64,000 nucleotides of DNA. It comes from Rhizobium sp. Root1212 (GTDB lineage Bacteria > Pseudomonadota > Alphaproteobacteria > Rhizobiales > Rhizobiaceae). Numbering within the stretch: position 1 is the stretch's first letter; every line of letters begins with the position of its first letter. The DNA lies in assembly GCF_001424985.1 (NCBI RefSeq), contig NZ_LMDA01000001.1, positions 620,001 to 684,000 of the forward strand, read 5' to 3'. The notes below the pieces were generated by a model. That model was not told where the DNA came from. It saw only the letters and a program-made list of their open reading frames with translations, and searched no databases. Below are positions 9,517 to 21,006 of this stretch, in pieces. The position numbers were made by a program, and so were the translations under genes.

Positions 9517-9564
9517 GCCCCTCATCCGCCCTTCGGCACCTTCTCCCCGCTGGGGAGAAGGGGG
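9517..9564. repeat. CCCCTCATCC / TTCTCCCC intergenic palindrome, copy 1
   Basis: The element reads CCCCTCATCCGCCCTTCGG, then CACCTTCTCCCCGCTGGGGAGAAGG, with the hairpin TTCTCCCC/GGGGAGAA at its end. A close copy in the opposite orientation lies at 43388-43440 and a diverged one at 43476-43517. It sits between the divergent MAPEG and ltrA genes. Confidence 0.75.
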
Positions 9565-9648
9565 AACCGCCCTCCGGACAATCGGGGCCGGCTTGACTCT
9601 TGGTCGAGCGCCCGAAATTCTGGCCTGCCAAAGCTCGAGAGACCTGCC

Positions 9649-10902
9649 ATGCCCGATCACGCCCCTGCCCTCCCAACCCACCGCGCCGAGCGCATGAGCG
9701 GTCGCAATCCGCATGAAAGCCACCGGGTCGCCACGCCGCTCGAACTGCTGTTCGATCTCACCTTCGTCATCGCCTTCGGCATTGCCGCCTCGCACCTCGC
9801 TCATGCCGTGGCCGAAGGGCATCTCGGCGCGGGCCTCATGGGCTTTGCCTTCGCAATGTTTGCGGTCTGCTGGGCCTGGATCAATTTCTCCTGGTTCGCC
9901 TCGGCCTTCGATACCGACGACTGGCTCTACCGGCTGACGACCATGGTGCAGATGGCGGGCGTGCTCGTTCTGTCGCTCGGCCTGCCGCAGATGTTCAAGT
10001 CGATCGAGGAAGGCGTCCATGTCGATAACGGCGTGATGGTGCTGGGCTACGTCATCATGCGCGTGGCGATGGTCTTTCAGTGGGCGCGCGCGGCGCGGCA
10101 GAACCCGGACCGGCGGGCCGCCTGCATGACCTATATAACGGCCGTCCTGATCGCGCAGATCGGCTGGGTCGCGGTGATCTTCATCGACATGCCGCTGCTG
10201 CCGACCTTCCTCTGCGTCGTCGCCCTGACGCTGGTGGAAATGGCAGGTCCCTATATCGCCGAGCAGCGTTATGGCGGCACGCCCTGGCACGCCCATCATA
10301 TCGCGGAGCGCTACAGCCTGCTGGCCATCATCGCGCTCGGCGAAGGCGTCGTCGGCACCGTCGCCTCGATTTCAGCAATCGTCGACGAGCAGGGCTGGAG
10401 TTTTGAGGCCGTTACCATCGCGCTTGCCGGCACGGCACTGACCTTTGCCATGTGGTGGCTCTATTTCGTCATTCCCTCGGCGCAGGTGTTGCATGCCCAG
10501 CGCAAGAGGTCCTTCGTCTGGGGCTACGGCCACATCTTCGTCTTCGCGGCGATCGCGGCGACCGGGGCGGGCCTGCATGTCGCAGCCTATTTCATCGAGC
10601 ACAAGGCGCATGTCGGCGAAGCCGCGGCCGTTGCGGCGGTGGCCGTCCCGGTCGGCTTCTACATCGCGATGATCTTTGCGCTCTACATCTACCTGCTCGG
10701 CACGATCGAGCGGCTCTACATCAACCTGCTTGCCGCTGCCGTCTTCATCCTGGTGCTATCCGTATCCGCAGCCGCCGCCGGCTTCGACGTGGCGCTGTGC
10801 CTGCTGATCATCGTTGCGGCCCCGGCGGTTCTCGTCGTCGGCTATGAGTTGAAGGGCCATGCCTATGGCAGCCGCGCCCTGGAACGGCGTCTCGCCTCCT
10901 GA
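9649..10902 (+). CDS. Low temperature requirement protein A (LtrA) family
   Basis: This is a 417-residue membrane protein with about 12 hydrophobic segments. The family signature is visible early as VATPLELLFDLTFVIAFG, and further on as HIAERYSLLAIIALGEGVV, the typical LtrA E-R-x-x-L-x-x-I-x-x-L-G-E motif. The founding member was described in Listeria as needed for growth at low temperature; the molecular function is unknown. It is divergent from the MAPEG gene. A strong terminator follows the stop by 5 bp and is shared with guaB, which runs toward it. Confidence 0.9.
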   Translation: MPDHAPALPTHRAERMSGRNPHESHRVATPLELLFDLTFVIAFGIAASHLAHAVAEGHLGAGLMGFAFAMFAVCWAWINFSWFASAFDTDDWLYRLTTMVQMAGVLVLSLGLPQMFKSIEEGVHVDNGVMVLGYVIMRVAMVFQWARAARQNPDRRAACMTYITAVLIAQIGWVAVIFIDMPLLPTFLCVVALTLVEMAGPYIAEQRYGGTPWHAHHIAERYSLLAIIALGEGVVGTVASISAIVDEQGWSFEAVTIALAGTALTFAMWWLYFVIPSAQVLHAQRKRSFVWGYGHIFVFAAIAATGAGLHVAAYFIEHKAHVGEAAAVAAVAVPVGFYIAMIFALYIYLLGTIERLYINLLAAAVFILVLSVSAAAAGFDVALCLLIIVAAPAVLVVGYELKGHAYGSRALERRLAS

Positions 10903-10907
10903 ACAGC

Positions 10908-10938
10908 AAAACGGCGGGACAAGCCCGCCGTTTTTTTT
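10908..10938. terminator. Bidirectional terminator between ltrA and guaB
   Basis: AAAACGGCGGG-acaag-CCCGCCGTTTTTTTT: a 7-bp GC stem with T8 on the plus strand and A4 on the other side. It serves ltrA and probably also guaB, whose stop is 9 bp away on the other strand. Confidence 0.9.
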
Positions 10939-10946
10939 CCTGAAGC

Positions 10947-12768
<1,822 letters not shown>

Positions 12769-13752
12769 TCAGACGTCGAACTGATAGCTGACGGGAACGA
12801 AGCGGTAGCCACCTTCAGCCTTTTCCACGAAGCCGACCGCGGGAAACGGCATGTGATAGCCGATGAACGGAATGCGCTCCGTGGCGATCATGTCGAACAC
12901 ACGCTTGCGTGTCGCCGCCGCTTTCGCCTTGTCCATATCGAAGCGCACTTCCCAATCGGGCTTTTGCAGCGACAGCACGAAATGGTTGGCGGTATCCGCC
13001 GTCAGCATCAGTTGCTTGCCTTGTGATTCGATGCGAAAGATCATGTGGCCGGGGCTATGGCCGAAGGCCTCCATGCCGACGATGCCGGGCACGACCTCGC
13101 TGCCTTCCTTGATGAAGGTCATCTTTTCCGCCAGCGGGACGACCTTCGAGACGACGCCCTTGTGGCCGCCTTCCGCCGGCGTCCCGACCCGCGCCGGGTC
13201 CTTCCAGAAATCATATTCCACCTGGCCCGCGACATAGCGGGCATTCTTGAAGGCCGGGGCACCACCCTCCATCAAGCCGCCGATGTGATCGCCGTGCATG
13301 TGGGTGAGAACCACGACCGACACCTGATCGGGTGAATATCCCGCCTGCTTCAGGCCCTCGATCAACTTGCCCGAGCCGCTTTCGCGGCCCGCCTCGCCCA
13401 TGCCGGTATCGAACAGCACGACCTGCGAGCCGGTATCGATGAGCACCGGCGAAAAGCCGTTCACGAATTTATCGGCCGGCAGGAAGTTGGCGTGCAGCAG
13501 TTCCGCCACCGCCTCCTTCGGCTGGTTCTGGCCGTAGGTTTCGTGGGGATTGTCGGCGAGGCGCGTGCCGTCGCTGATGACCGCCACCTTGAACGCGCCG
13601 AGATTGAAGCCTCTGGTTTTCGTGGATGTCATGGATGTTTCCGGGGTCTGGTCCTGCGCCTGCGTTGCGCCGGTCATGAGGAAAGGGACGGCCAGTGCGC
13701 CGCCCGCCGTTGCCATGAATAGCCCGCGACGGCCGGGTGAGAAAGAGGTCAT
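12769..13752 (-). CDS. Exported MBL-fold metallo-hydrolase
   Basis: This 327-residue protein has the metallo-beta-lactamase fold: the zinc motif HMHGDH, then GHSPGHM and DTANH, and a final GYHMPF. This architecture covers lactonases such as AiiA/AttM and related hydrolases; the substrate is not clear. The N-terminus MTSFSPGRRGLFMATAGG has a possible twin-arginine type signal (GRRGLF) followed by a hydrophobic stretch ending TQAQ, so export is likely. The start at 13752 has GGGAG just upstream; a longer frame to 13788 does not. Quorum-quenching activity is possible but cannot be claimed. Confidence 0.87.
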   Translation of the reverse strand: MTSFSPGRRGLFMATAGGALAVPFLMTGATQAQDQTPETSMTSTKTRGFNLGAFKVAVISDGTRLADNPHETYGQNQPKEAVAELLHANFLPADKFVNGFSPVLIDTGSQVVLFDTGMGEAGRESGSGKLIEGLKQAGYSPDQVSVVVLTHMHGDHIGGLMEGGAPAFKNARYVAGQVEYDFWKDPARVGTPAEGGHKGVVSKVVPLAEKMTFIKEGSEVVPGIVGMEAFGHSPGHMIFRIESQGKQLMLTADTANHFVLSLQKPDWEVRFDMDKAKAAATRKRVFDMIATERIPFIGYHMPFPAVGFVEKAEGGYRFVPVSYQFDV

Positions 13753-13939
13753 GAAGTGCTCCCAGGTTCGGTTGTCGAAGATGTCCAATGCGCTTATACC
13801 CGCAGGACATAGCGCCCCGGTCGATTCCGACCCCGGCGCTCACAGGGAAGTGATGGCAAAGTGAGAGCACGGGCACCCTTTTCGCCCGGAAAAGCCTATC
13901 TTCCCTTCCCGTACCGATATCGCACGCAGGCCCACCCGC

Positions 13940-15349
13940 ATGAAGCGCATTGTCCCGATGATTCTCGCCGTCGCTCTGTTCATGGAGCAGATGGATTCCA
14001 CCGTCATTGCGACATCGTTGCCGGCCATCGCCCACGATCTCGGCGTCGGGCCGATCACGCTGAAGCTGGCGCTCACCGCCTACATGGTGTCGCTCGCCAT
14101 CTTCATTCCCCTGAGCGGCTGGATGGCCGACCGCTTCGGCGCAAAGCGTATTTTTCGCGCGGCCATCGTCGTCTTCGTCATCGGCTCGATCTCCTGCGCG
14201 GTGGCCGACAGCATCTTCGCCTTCGTCGTCTCGCGCTTCCTGCAGGGCATGGGCGGGGCGATGATGACGCCGGTCGCAAGGCTGGTGCTCGTGCGCAGCA
14301 CGCCCCGCAGCGAGCTTGTCGGCGCCATGGCGCTGCTGACGATCCCTGCGCTTGTCGGCCCGCTTGCCGGCCCGCCGCTCGGCGGCTTCATCACCACCTA
14401 TTTCTCCTGGCACTGGATTTTTCTGATCAATGTGCCCGTCGGCATCGTCGGCTTCATCCTCTCCGGCATCTACCTGCCGGAAATCGTCAGCGAAAACCCG
14501 CCGCCGATCGATGTCACCGGCTTCATCCTCAGCGCGATTGCGGCAGCCGGTACCATGTTCGGCCTTTCGGTCATGAGCCTGCCGGCCCTGCCGCCGGAGA
14601 TCGGGGCCGTCTCCGTCGTCGCCGGCATTATCGCGGGCGTGCTCTATGTGCGCCATGCGCGCAACCATCCGGCGCCGCTGCTCGACCTGAAGCTCTTCCG
14701 CGACAGCGCCTTCCGGGCGGCGGCGATCGGCGGCACGCTGTTTCGCATCTCGATCGGCGCCACGCCCTTCCTGCTGCCGCTGATGCTGCAGGTCGGCTTC
14801 GGGCTATCGCCGTTTCAATCCGGTCTCATCACCTTTTCCGGCGCCATCGGTGCGATCACCACCAAGGTCATCGCCCGGCGCGTGCTGGTCTTTGCCGGCT
14901 TCCGCACGACGCTGATCGCCGCCGGCCTCTGCGGCGCGGCCTTCACCTTCATCAACGGCCTGTTCACGCCAGCGACCCCGGCGCTGGTGATGACAGGCGT
15001 GTTATTGCTGGCCGGCTTCGTCCGGTCGTTCTTCTTCACCAGCGTCAATGCGCTGTCCTTTGCCGATATTCCAGACCGCGACGCCAGCAAGGCAACCTCG
15101 ATGAGCGCGGTGCTGCAGCAGATGAGCCTGGCGCTCGGCGTCGCCGTTGCCGGCGGCATACTGGAAATCGAAACGATGCTCAGAGGCTCGAAGCTGGAAC
15201 TGCAGGATTTCCAGAACGCCTTCATGATGATTTCGGCAATCACCCTGACGGCCGTGATCCCGTTCATCCGCATGTCGAAAACGGCCGGTGCATCGGTATC
15301 CGGCCATCGGCTGGTGGAAAAGCAGGCGGAAACCGTCGTCGGGAAATAA
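13940..15349 (+). CDS. MFS drug-efflux transporter (DHA2/EmrB-like)
   Basis: This 469-residue protein is a major facilitator with about 13-14 hydrophobic segments, in the DHA2 drug:proton antiporter style. The first helix carries MEQMDSTVIATSLPAIA, the D-x-T motif of this subfamily, and the loop 2-3 motif is GWMADRFGAKRIF. A segment LIGPxxGPPLGG-like motif C appears as LVGPLAGPPLGG, typical of exporters. There is no adjacent membrane fusion protein or regulator, so the substrate is unknown. It converges on the VOC gene with a 2 bp gap. Confidence 0.9.
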   Translation: MKRIVPMILAVALFMEQMDSTVIATSLPAIAHDLGVGPITLKLALTAYMVSLAIFIPLSGWMADRFGAKRIFRAAIVVFVIGSISCAVADSIFAFVVSRFLQGMGGAMMTPVARLVLVRSTPRSELVGAMALLTIPALVGPLAGPPLGGFITTYFSWHWIFLINVPVGIVGFILSGIYLPEIVSENPPPIDVTGFILSAIAAAGTMFGLSVMSLPALPPEIGAVSVVAGIIAGVLYVRHARNHPAPLLDLKLFRDSAFRAAAIGGTLFRISIGATPFLLPLMLQVGFGLSPFQSGLITFSGAIGAITTKVIARRVLVFAGFRTTLIAAGLCGAAFTFINGLFTPATPALVMTGVLLLAGFVRSFFFTSVNALSFADIPDRDASKATSMSAVLQQMSLALGVAVAGGILEIETMLRGSKLELQDFQNAFMMISAITLTAVIPFIRMSKTAGASVSGHRLVEKQAETVVGK

Positions 15350-15351
15350 GC

Positions 15352-15738
15352 TCAGGCTTCCGGCTTTTCGCAGACGGCCGACAGCTTGTTGCCATCGGGA
15401 TCGCGGACATAGGCCGCATAGAAATGGGCATGGAAGGGTCGAAGCCCCGGCGCACCTTCATCCGTGCCGCCTGCCGCCAGCGCCGCCCGGTAGAATTCGT
15501 CAACCGCCGCCCGGCTTTCGGCCTGCAAGGCCACCATCGAGCCATTGCCGCGTGTGGCGGGCTCGCGGTCATAGGGCGTTACGACCCAGAACCGGCAGCG
15601 GCTGTCATCCGCCGCCCCGTAGCCGATTTCGACGTCGTCTTCCTTGCGCCGGACAAAGCCGAGCGGCAAAAGGGCGGCATCGTAGAAACCGCCGGCGCGC
15701 GACAGATCGCGGCTGCCGATCGTGACGTAGAGCAGCAC
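15352..15738 (-). CDS. VOC (glyoxalase/bleomycin-resistance) fold protein
   Basis: This small 128-residue protein has the paired beta-alpha-beta-beta-beta layout of the vicinal oxygen chelate superfamily. It starts MLLYVTIGSRDLSRAGGFYDAALLPLGF and has the C-terminal YVRDPDGNKLSAVC metal-site strand. The conserved HAHFYAAYVRDPDGN block is typical of rhizobial lactoylglutathione lyase-like proteins of unknown substrate. It begins 4 bp after rlmE ends on the same strand and so is likely the last gene of a ppx-rlmE-VOC operon. Confidence 0.87.
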   Translation of the reverse strand: MLLYVTIGSRDLSRAGGFYDAALLPLGFVRRKEDDVEIGYGAADDSRCRFWVVTPYDREPATRGNGSMVALQAESRAAVDEFYRAALAAGGTDEGAPGLRPFHAHFYAAYVRDPDGNKLSAVCEKPEA

Positions 15739-15742
15739 CGGT

Positions 15743-16489
15743 TCAGTCCACTTCGATTTCGTCGTGTGCTTCGTCTTCTGCTTCGGCCTTCACGGCGGAA
15801 CGCCCCTTGAAGCCCTTGGCAAGCAGGAACATCTCGACCGATTCGGCCCGCGACGACGCCGGCTTCACATGAACGACCTGCTTGAAATTCTGCTTCAGCA
15901 TCGTCAGCAGTTCCCGCTCGGTGCCGCCCTGGAAGGTTTTTGCCAGGAAGTGGCCCCCCGGCGCCAGAACGTCGATAGCGAAATAGGCCGCGACTTCGCA
16001 GAGGTGCATGGTGCGCAGGTGGTCGGTCTGGCGATGGCCGGTGGTTGGGGCCGCCATGTCGGAGAGCACGAGATCGGGTGCGCCGCCAAGCGCCTCCATG
16101 ATCTGATCGGGCGCGGTCGGATCGAGAAAGTCGAGCTGGAAGATATGCACGCCCGGAAGCGGGTCCATCTCCAGAAAGTCGATCGCCACGACGCGCGGGT
16201 CTTCATCCGTGGAGCGCGTGACATTGGCCGCGATCTGCGACCAACTGCCGGGGGCGGCGCCAAGGTCGATGATGCGGCGCGCGCCGGTCAGGATCTTGTG
16301 CTTCTCGTCGATTTCCAGAAGCTTGAAGGCTGCGCGGGCGCGATAGCCTTCCAACTGCGCCCGCTGGACGTAGGGGTCATTGATATGACGCTCCAGCCAG
16401 CGGCGCGACGAGGCTTTCAGCTTGCCCTTCTTGACCTTCTGGCCCAGTTTTCGCCCGGTGCGGTTTCCGCCGATCGGGGGTTTCGTCAT
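15743..16489 (-). CDS. rlmE: 23S rRNA 2'-O-ribose U2552 methyltransferase RlmE
   Basis: RlmE (FtsJ/RrmJ) methylates the ribose of U2552 in 23S rRNA late in 50S assembly. The 248-residue product has the SAM-binding motif [13 protein letters not shown], the catalytic lysine-region [14 protein letters not shown], the Asp in [12 protein letters not shown] and the Lys in FLAKTFQGG, together forming the K-D-K tetrad positions. Its N-terminus is basic, with [20 protein letters not shown], as in alphaproteobacterial members. The ATG overlaps the ppx stop by four bases, so translation is probably coupled. Confidence 0.94.
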   Translation of the reverse strand: MTKPPIGGNRTGRKLGQKVKKGKLKASSRRWLERHINDPYVQRAQLEGYRARAAFKLLEIDEKHKILTGARRIIDLGAAPGSWSQIAANVTRSTDEDPRVVAIDFLEMDPLPGVHIFQLDFLDPTAPDQIMEALGGAPDLVLSDMAAPTTGHRQTDHLRTMHLCEVAAYFAIDVLAPGGHFLAKTFQGGTERELLTMLKQNFKQVVHVKPASSRAESVEMFLLAKGFKGRSAVKAEAEDEAHDEIEVD

Positions 16490-18099
16490 GATGCGTTTCC
16501 TTCGCGCGAACCGTGCGGCACGCCGCCACGGGGATGCCGGCGGCCACGGCCGCGGCGCCAGATGCCGTCATCGGCCATCATATCGGTGAGCAGACCTTCG
16601 CGCAGCCCCCGGTCTGCAACCCGCATGCGCTGCGACGGCCAGCGGCGGCGGATTGCTTCCAGAATGGCGCAGCCGGCGAGAACGAGATCGGCGCGATCCG
16701 GCCCGATGCAAGGATTCGACGCGCGGGCCGAGAAATCCCACGACAGAAGCCGCGCCTGCATGGCGGAGACTTCATCATCCGAAAGCCAGAGTCCATCGAC
16801 CTTGCGGCGATCGTAGCGCGGCAGATCGAGATGCACGCCGGCAAGCGTCGTCACCGTGCCGGAGGTTCCGATCAGATGGAAGCCGCTGTCGTCGCCTGCT
16901 TCGTCGAGCCGGTCGATATCCGGGCAGTCGAAGCGCGCGAGCATGCCCTCCACCTCGACCACCATCGTCTCGAAGCTTTCCGGCGTCACATGCTGGCCGC
17001 CATGGCGCTCCGACAGTGTAACGACGCCGACCGGCAGCGAAGTCCAGTGGGTGATATGATTGGCAAGGCGGCTGGAGCGGTTTTCGCCGATGCGGATGAC
17101 GGCGATTTCCGAGGAGCCGCCGCCGATATCGAACAGCACCACCGATTTCGTCTCGCGCCCCACCAGCGACGAGCAGCCGGAAACGGCAAGCCGCGCTTCG
17201 GTCTCGCGATTGATGATCTCGAGTTCGAGGCCCGTCTCTTCCTGTACACGCTGCAGGAAGCTTTCACCATTGGAAGCGGCACGGGCCGCTTCGGTAGCGA
17301 TCAGCCTGCTACGGCGGATATTGCGGGTGCGCAGCTTCGACGCGCAGATCTTCAGCGCTTCGATGGAGCGATCCATGGCCTCCGCCGAAAGCCGGCCGGA
17401 AGCCCCAAGCCCCTCGCCGAGACGCACGATGCGCGAAAAGGCATCGACGACACGGAACTGGCCTGGCCGGGTCGGTTGCGCGATCAGCAGGCGGCAGTTG
17501 TTGGTGCCGAGATCGAGCGCGGCATAGAGCGGTGCGCCGTGATCGCCCGCCTCCGGCTGCCGATGCAGCCGCCGGTCGGAGGGCGAAAGGCCCGCCAAGC
17601 GCTGATGATCGCCAGCGCTCTGCGCCCGCTCCCGCACAGGCTCGGGCGCCGGTGCAGCGCCGGATTTTCCGGCCGGGGCCGCTGCGCGCGGCTTTTCCGC
17701 CGTCGCCAGCGGACGGCCCTGCAGGCCGCGGCGATTGCGATTCTTGCGGCCGTGATGGTCCTTCTGTGAACCATCCTTGGCGACGCTCTTCGGTGGATTG
17801 GGCGCGTCCGAAGCCTCACGGCCGGGCACAGGTGCGGCCGGACCGGACTTGGAACGGCGCCTGCGCTTGCGTTTGCGAACCGGCTCCGCACCGATCGCAT
17901 CTTTCATTTCGGGACGTCCTGCCTCTGCCGGCATGCCGGAAAGGCTGACATTTGCAGAAGGTGCACGCGACGGCTTTCCCCGCCTACGCTTGCCCTTGCC
18001 GGATCTGGACACACTTTGCCCTTCGACCCGGCCTGCTGCCGACGCCCCGGAAACGGACGGCTTATCGCCGTTGTCGGGGTCTCTCACGTAACTGTCCAT
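16486..18099 (-). CDS. ppx: Ppx/GppA family exopolyphosphatase with a basic disordered N-terminus
   Basis: The C-terminal two thirds is a Ppx/GppA phosphatase domain of the actin-like ATPase fold: phosphate loop 1 is [12 protein letters not shown] and loop 2 is [12 protein letters not shown]. Such enzymes hydrolyse polyphosphate or the pentaphosphate of (p)ppGpp. The first roughly 170 residues are low complexity, rich in Arg, Lys, Pro, Ala and Ser (for example [10 protein letters not shown]), and probably disordered; a nucleic acid or polyphosphate contact role is possible. I chose the ATG at 18097-18099; a TTG at 18124-18126 adds nine residues. The stop overlaps rlmE by 4 bp, linking ribosome modification to phosphate signalling. 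Confidence 0.88.
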   Translation of the reverse strand: MDSYVRDPDNGDKPSVSGASAAGRVEGQSVSRSGKGKRRRGKPSRAPSANVSLSGMPAEAGRPEMKDAIGAEPVRKRKRRRRSKSGPAAPVPGREASDAPNPPKSVAKDGSQKDHHGRKNRNRRGLQGRPLATAEKPRAAAPAGKSGAAPAPEPVRERAQSAGDHQRLAGLSPSDRRLHRQPEAGDHGAPLYAALDLGTNNCRLLIAQPTRPGQFRVVDAFSRIVRLGEGLGASGRLSAEAMDRSIEALKICASKLRTRNIRRSRLIATEAARAASNGESFLQRVQEETGLELEIINRETEARLAVSGCSSLVGRETKSVVLFDIGGGSSEIAVIRIGENRSSRLANHITHWTSLPVGVVTLSERHGGQHVTPESFETMVVEVEGMLARFDCPDIDRLDEAGDDSGFHLIGTSGTVTTLAGVHLDLPRYDRRKVDGLWLSDDEVSAMQARLLSWDFSARASNPCIGPDRADLVLAGCAILEAIRRRWPSQRMRVADRGLREGLLTDMMADDGIWRRGRGRRHPRGGVPHGSREGNAS

Positions 18100-18323
18100 G
18101 GCGCCGCGCGGGACTGTGCCGCTCAAAGCGCTCTCTCGATCTTCGTTGGCGCGACTTTACCAGCGCCCGCCGGTTTCGCCAAATTCTTTTTGCCTGCCAA
18201 TGCCTATCGAGCGTCACAGCCGTTCTTTTATTGATATGACTGACTTTTCCTGCGATAGCCAAGCCAAGCGATCCAGGGCTTTGCGAACCCGGCTCGCATC
18301 AAGGCGATGGATGGAGGGATATC

Positions 18324-19331
18324 ATGCGCTATCTGATCACCGGCACGGCCGGCTTCATCGGCTTTCACCTTGCCAAGCGGCTTCTGGACGAGGGACATTT
18401 CGTCGTCGGCTTCGACGGCATGACGCAATATTACGACGTCAGCCTCAAGGAAAAACGCCACGCCATCCTGTCGCGCTCCAACGGCTTCAAGCCGGTCATC
18501 GGCATGCTGGAAGATGCCGACGCGCTGAAACGCGCCGCCGATCTCGCCGAGCCGCAGATCATCATCCACCTCGCCGCCCAGGCAGGCGTGCGCTACAGCC
18601 TGGAAAATCCAAAAGCCTATGTCGACGCCAATCTCACCGGCTCCTGGAACATGCTGCAGCTTGCCAGGGAGGTCGCACCCCAACACCTGATGCTGGCCTC
18701 GACCTCCTCCGTCTACGGCGCCAACGAGAAAATCCCCTTCGCCGAAACCGACCGCGCCGACGAACCGATGACGCTCTATGCGGCGACGAAGAAATCGATG
18801 GAACTGATGGCGCATTCCTATGCCCATCTCTACAAGGTGCCGACGACCGCTTTCCGCTTCTTCACCGTCTACGGTCCCTGGGGGCGGCCTGACATGGCGC
18901 TGTTCAAGTTCGTCGACGCGATTCTCAACGACAAGCCGATCGAAATCTATGGTGAAGGCCGGATGAGCCGCGACTTCACCTATATCGACGACATCGTCGA
19001 AGGCATCGTCAGGCTTTCGGCCGTGGCCCCGGACGAGGTAAACCGGATCACCACACCCGGCGTCGAAGATACGCTGTCGCGGCAGGCGCCCTTCCGGGTC
19101 GTCAACATCGGCGGCGGCGAGCCGGTCGAGCTGATGCGGTTCGTCGAGATCGTCGAGACTGCGGTCGGCAAACCCGCCATTCGCAACATGCTGCCGATGC
19201 AGCAGGGTGATGTTCCGCGCACCTACGCATCGCCGGCTCTGTTGAACGCGCTGACCGGCTTCACGCCCGCCATCAGCGTCGAGGACGGGGTCAGGAAATT
19301 CGTGGACTGGTATCTGGGATATCGCGGCTGA
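18324..19331 (+). CDS. lpsL: NAD-dependent epimerase, LpsL-like UDP-glucuronate 4-epimerase
   Basis: This 335-residue extended short-chain dehydrogenase converts UDP-glucuronate to UDP-galacturonate, used for lipopolysaccharide core and capsule. The Rossmann motif is [12 protein letters not shown], the catalytic Tyr-x-x-x-Lys is YAATKKS, and SRDFTYIDD and [16 protein letters not shown] are UDP-sugar epimerase hallmarks. The resemblance to rhizobial LpsL is close throughout, including [17 protein letters not shown]. It converges on a sugar transferase gene, so both are likely surface-polysaccharide functions. The start follows GGAGG at 18311-18318. Confidence 0.88.
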   Translation: MRYLITGTAGFIGFHLAKRLLDEGHFVVGFDGMTQYYDVSLKEKRHAILSRSNGFKPVIGMLEDADALKRAADLAEPQIIIHLAAQAGVRYSLENPKAYVDANLTGSWNMLQLAREVAPQHLMLASTSSVYGANEKIPFAETDRADEPMTLYAATKKSMELMAHSYAHLYKVPTTAFRFFTVYGPWGRPDMALFKFVDAILNDKPIEIYGEGRMSRDFTYIDDIVEGIVRLSAVAPDEVNRITTPGVEDTLSRQAPFRVVNIGGGEPVELMRFVEIVETAVGKPAIRNMLPMQQGDVPRTYASPALLNALTGFTPAISVEDGVRKFVDWYLGYRG

Positions 19332-19361
19332 GCACCCACCCGGTCTTCGCCATCATCTCAT

Positions 19362-19388
19362 AAAAAAGCCGCCCCTCAATGGGCGGCT
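19362..19388 (-). terminator. Terminator of the sugar transferase gene
   Basis: On the minus strand: GCCGCCC-attgag-GGGCGGC followed by TTTTTT, 29 bp past the sugar transferase stop. It lies between the two convergent genes. Confidence 0.85.
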
Positions 19389-19417
19389 CGATCTTCAGCA
19401 ACAGCGATCGCAGTGGC

Positions 19418-20185
19418 TCAGAGGCCGGTTCCACCGCGCAGTTCATTGACGATCGTCCGAAGGATGATCTTGACATCCAGTAAAATGGAGAAGTTGCGGA
19501 TATATTCGACATCGCAGACGATCCGGCGAATGGCTACCCAGCGGTGAGTCGTCGGGCCGCGCAGCCCACGCGCCTGTGAAAGGCCCGTCAGACCCGGTCT
19601 CATCAGATGGCGGTAGTCGTAACCCTGCACCAAATCAGAATAATTCCGTCCGGCCGCCAGCATATCCGGAACATGCGGACGCGGCCCGACCAGCGACATA
19701 TCGCCAATCAGCACGTTCCAGAGCTGCGGAAGCTCGTCGAGATTGGTTTTACGAAGGATTTTGCCCAGCCGCGTGATGCGCGGATCGTTGTCCGTGGTCT
19801 GCGCAACGCCCGAATGGTCGCAACTCTCGGAATACATCGAGCGGAATTTCAGGATCTCGAAGGGGACATCGTTCAAACCCGTCCGAATCTGGCGGAAAAG
19901 CACCGGGCCGCGGCTTTCGAGCTTGATCAAACCCGCGATCATCAACAACAACGGCACCAACACGGCCAGCCCGAATAGCGAACCGACGATATCCATGCCA
20001 CGCTTCAGTATAAGCTGGAACGGCTTATCAGGGGCGGATGCAGGATTGATGTAAAAATTGCTTTCTTCGGCACCGTGTGGCTTTTGCACCGCAGCAACGC
20101 TTCCGATTCCTCTGCCCCCCTGGGAAAGACCACGAGTATCAAGCGCTACGGCCGACGAATGATGCAATACAATATTTTCCGTCAT
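19418..20185 (-). CDS. Undecaprenyl-phosphate sugar phosphotransferase (bacterial sugar transferase, ExoY-like)
   Basis: This 255-residue enzyme should transfer a sugar-1-phosphate to undecaprenyl phosphate to start a surface polysaccharide repeat unit. The domain has one membrane anchor (GSLFGLAVLVPLLLMIAGL) after the KRGMDIVGS entry, then the catalytic block EILKFRSMYS, DPRITRLGKILRKTNLDELP, and MSLVGPRPHVPDM. The first 65 residues are a low-complexity extension. ATG at 20183-20185 is preferred; a TTG at 20222-20224 is in frame. No other glycosyltransferase genes accompany it, so it may be a lone priming enzyme. A perfect CtrA-type box lies about 210 bp upstream. Confidence 0.87.
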   Translation of the reverse strand: MTENIVLHHSSAVALDTRGLSQGGRGIGSVAAVQKPHGAEESNFYINPASAPDKPFQLILKRGMDIVGSLFGLAVLVPLLLMIAGLIKLESRGPVLFRQIRTGLNDVPFEILKFRSMYSESCDHSGVAQTTDNDPRITRLGKILRKTNLDELPQLWNVLIGDMSLVGPRPHVPDMLAAGRNYSDLVQGYDYRHLMRPGLTGLSQARGLRGPTTHRWVAIRRIVCDVEYIRNFSILLDVKIILRTIVNELRGGTGL

Positions 20186-20792
20186 GGCGCCCAATGCCTC
20201 TGAAATTTTTGAAGTTTCGATCAATACTGCATTACCGCAAGTAAATCTCGATCCAATGCCTTGGTTTGCAATTTTTTAGCTGAAAAGTAATTTATAGATT
20301 TACGCCGCCACCGTAAGAAACGGCATCGAGCTTCTTTCCCGACAAGCGTTTCCAGCGGCAACTATCGCGTTAGGCACGTTCTTTTAGTTCTTTAACGGTC
20401 TATTAAATATAAACGTCATTTGCAAGATTGCGCAACTACACAGTTCGGCGGAATGGTTAATTGCACAGCCGTAAAGATGGTTCATTTTTGGGCGGATCGG
20501 CGCTGCAAGAGACCGGCCTGGGCGCTACTCCATCAGGAGGATACTCCCGATTCGGGACAGGGGGCGGATACTCCCTCACACCATCCGGGGTTTCCAAGGA
20601 TGCGCAGTGATCTGCCGTTGACGGGAATTCGCACCAGCCGTGATTTCTTGCGGCAATCGTAAAAAGGCTCTTGCCTGACCGCGCGAATATGCTAGAAGGC
20701 GCCTCGAAACGAGGTCAAGTTTGCCTGACCGGGGCAAAGACGGCGTCGCCTGCAAGTTCGTTTCTAACGCAAACATCAATGTTTGCAGGCTT
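20186..20792. other. 607-bp intergenic region, AT-rich at the left
   Basis: The left half (about 20220-20480) is clearly AT-richer than its surroundings, with A/T tracts, and holds the CtrA-type box at 20392-20406. The right half holds the tRNA promoter region. No frame here looks coding; the open frames of 60-80 codons show no family resemblance and no good start signals. Confidence 0.6.
20392..20406. promoter_or_regulatory. Candidate CtrA-binding site
   Basis: TTAA-cggtcta-TTAA is an exact match to the CtrA full site TTAA-N7-TTAA of alphaproteobacteria. It is the only one I found in the intergenic DNA of the window. It lies in the AT-rich gap upstream of the sugar transferase gene, roughly 210 bp from its start. 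Confidence 0.5.
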
Positions 20793-20866
20793 TGGGGAAT
20801 AGGTTAACGGTAGACCCACGGACTCTGACTCCGTTAGTCCTGGTTCGAATCCAGGTTCCCCAGCCA
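20793..20866 (+). tRNA. tRNA-Gln (CTG anticodon)
   Basis: The cloverleaf is complete: acceptor TGGGGAA/TTCCCCA with discriminator G and encoded CCA, D stem GGTT/GACC, anticodon stem ACGGA/TCCGT with loop CTCTGAC, and T arm CCTGG/CCAGG around TTCGAAT. The anticodon CTG at 20825-20827 reads CAG glutamine codons. The gene is 74 bases long including CCA. No integrase or attachment-site duplication is visible next to it. Confidence 0.96.
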
Positions 20867-21006
20867 ATTCTTGCTAAAAGAAAAATCTAAAGCTTTCCCA
20901 GCCATTGGATCAGCACGTTTTGCCGCGTCTGCACGTCGCCAGGCCGACCTATGGTTTTGTCATCCAAAGCGATGTGCTATAGGCGCAGAACGATCAACGA
21001 CTCTCG

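Noticed and set aside
20420-20779. Possible small genes in the sugar transferase-tRNA gap
   Set aside because: Short frames with no family resemblance, poor start sites and no codon-use support.
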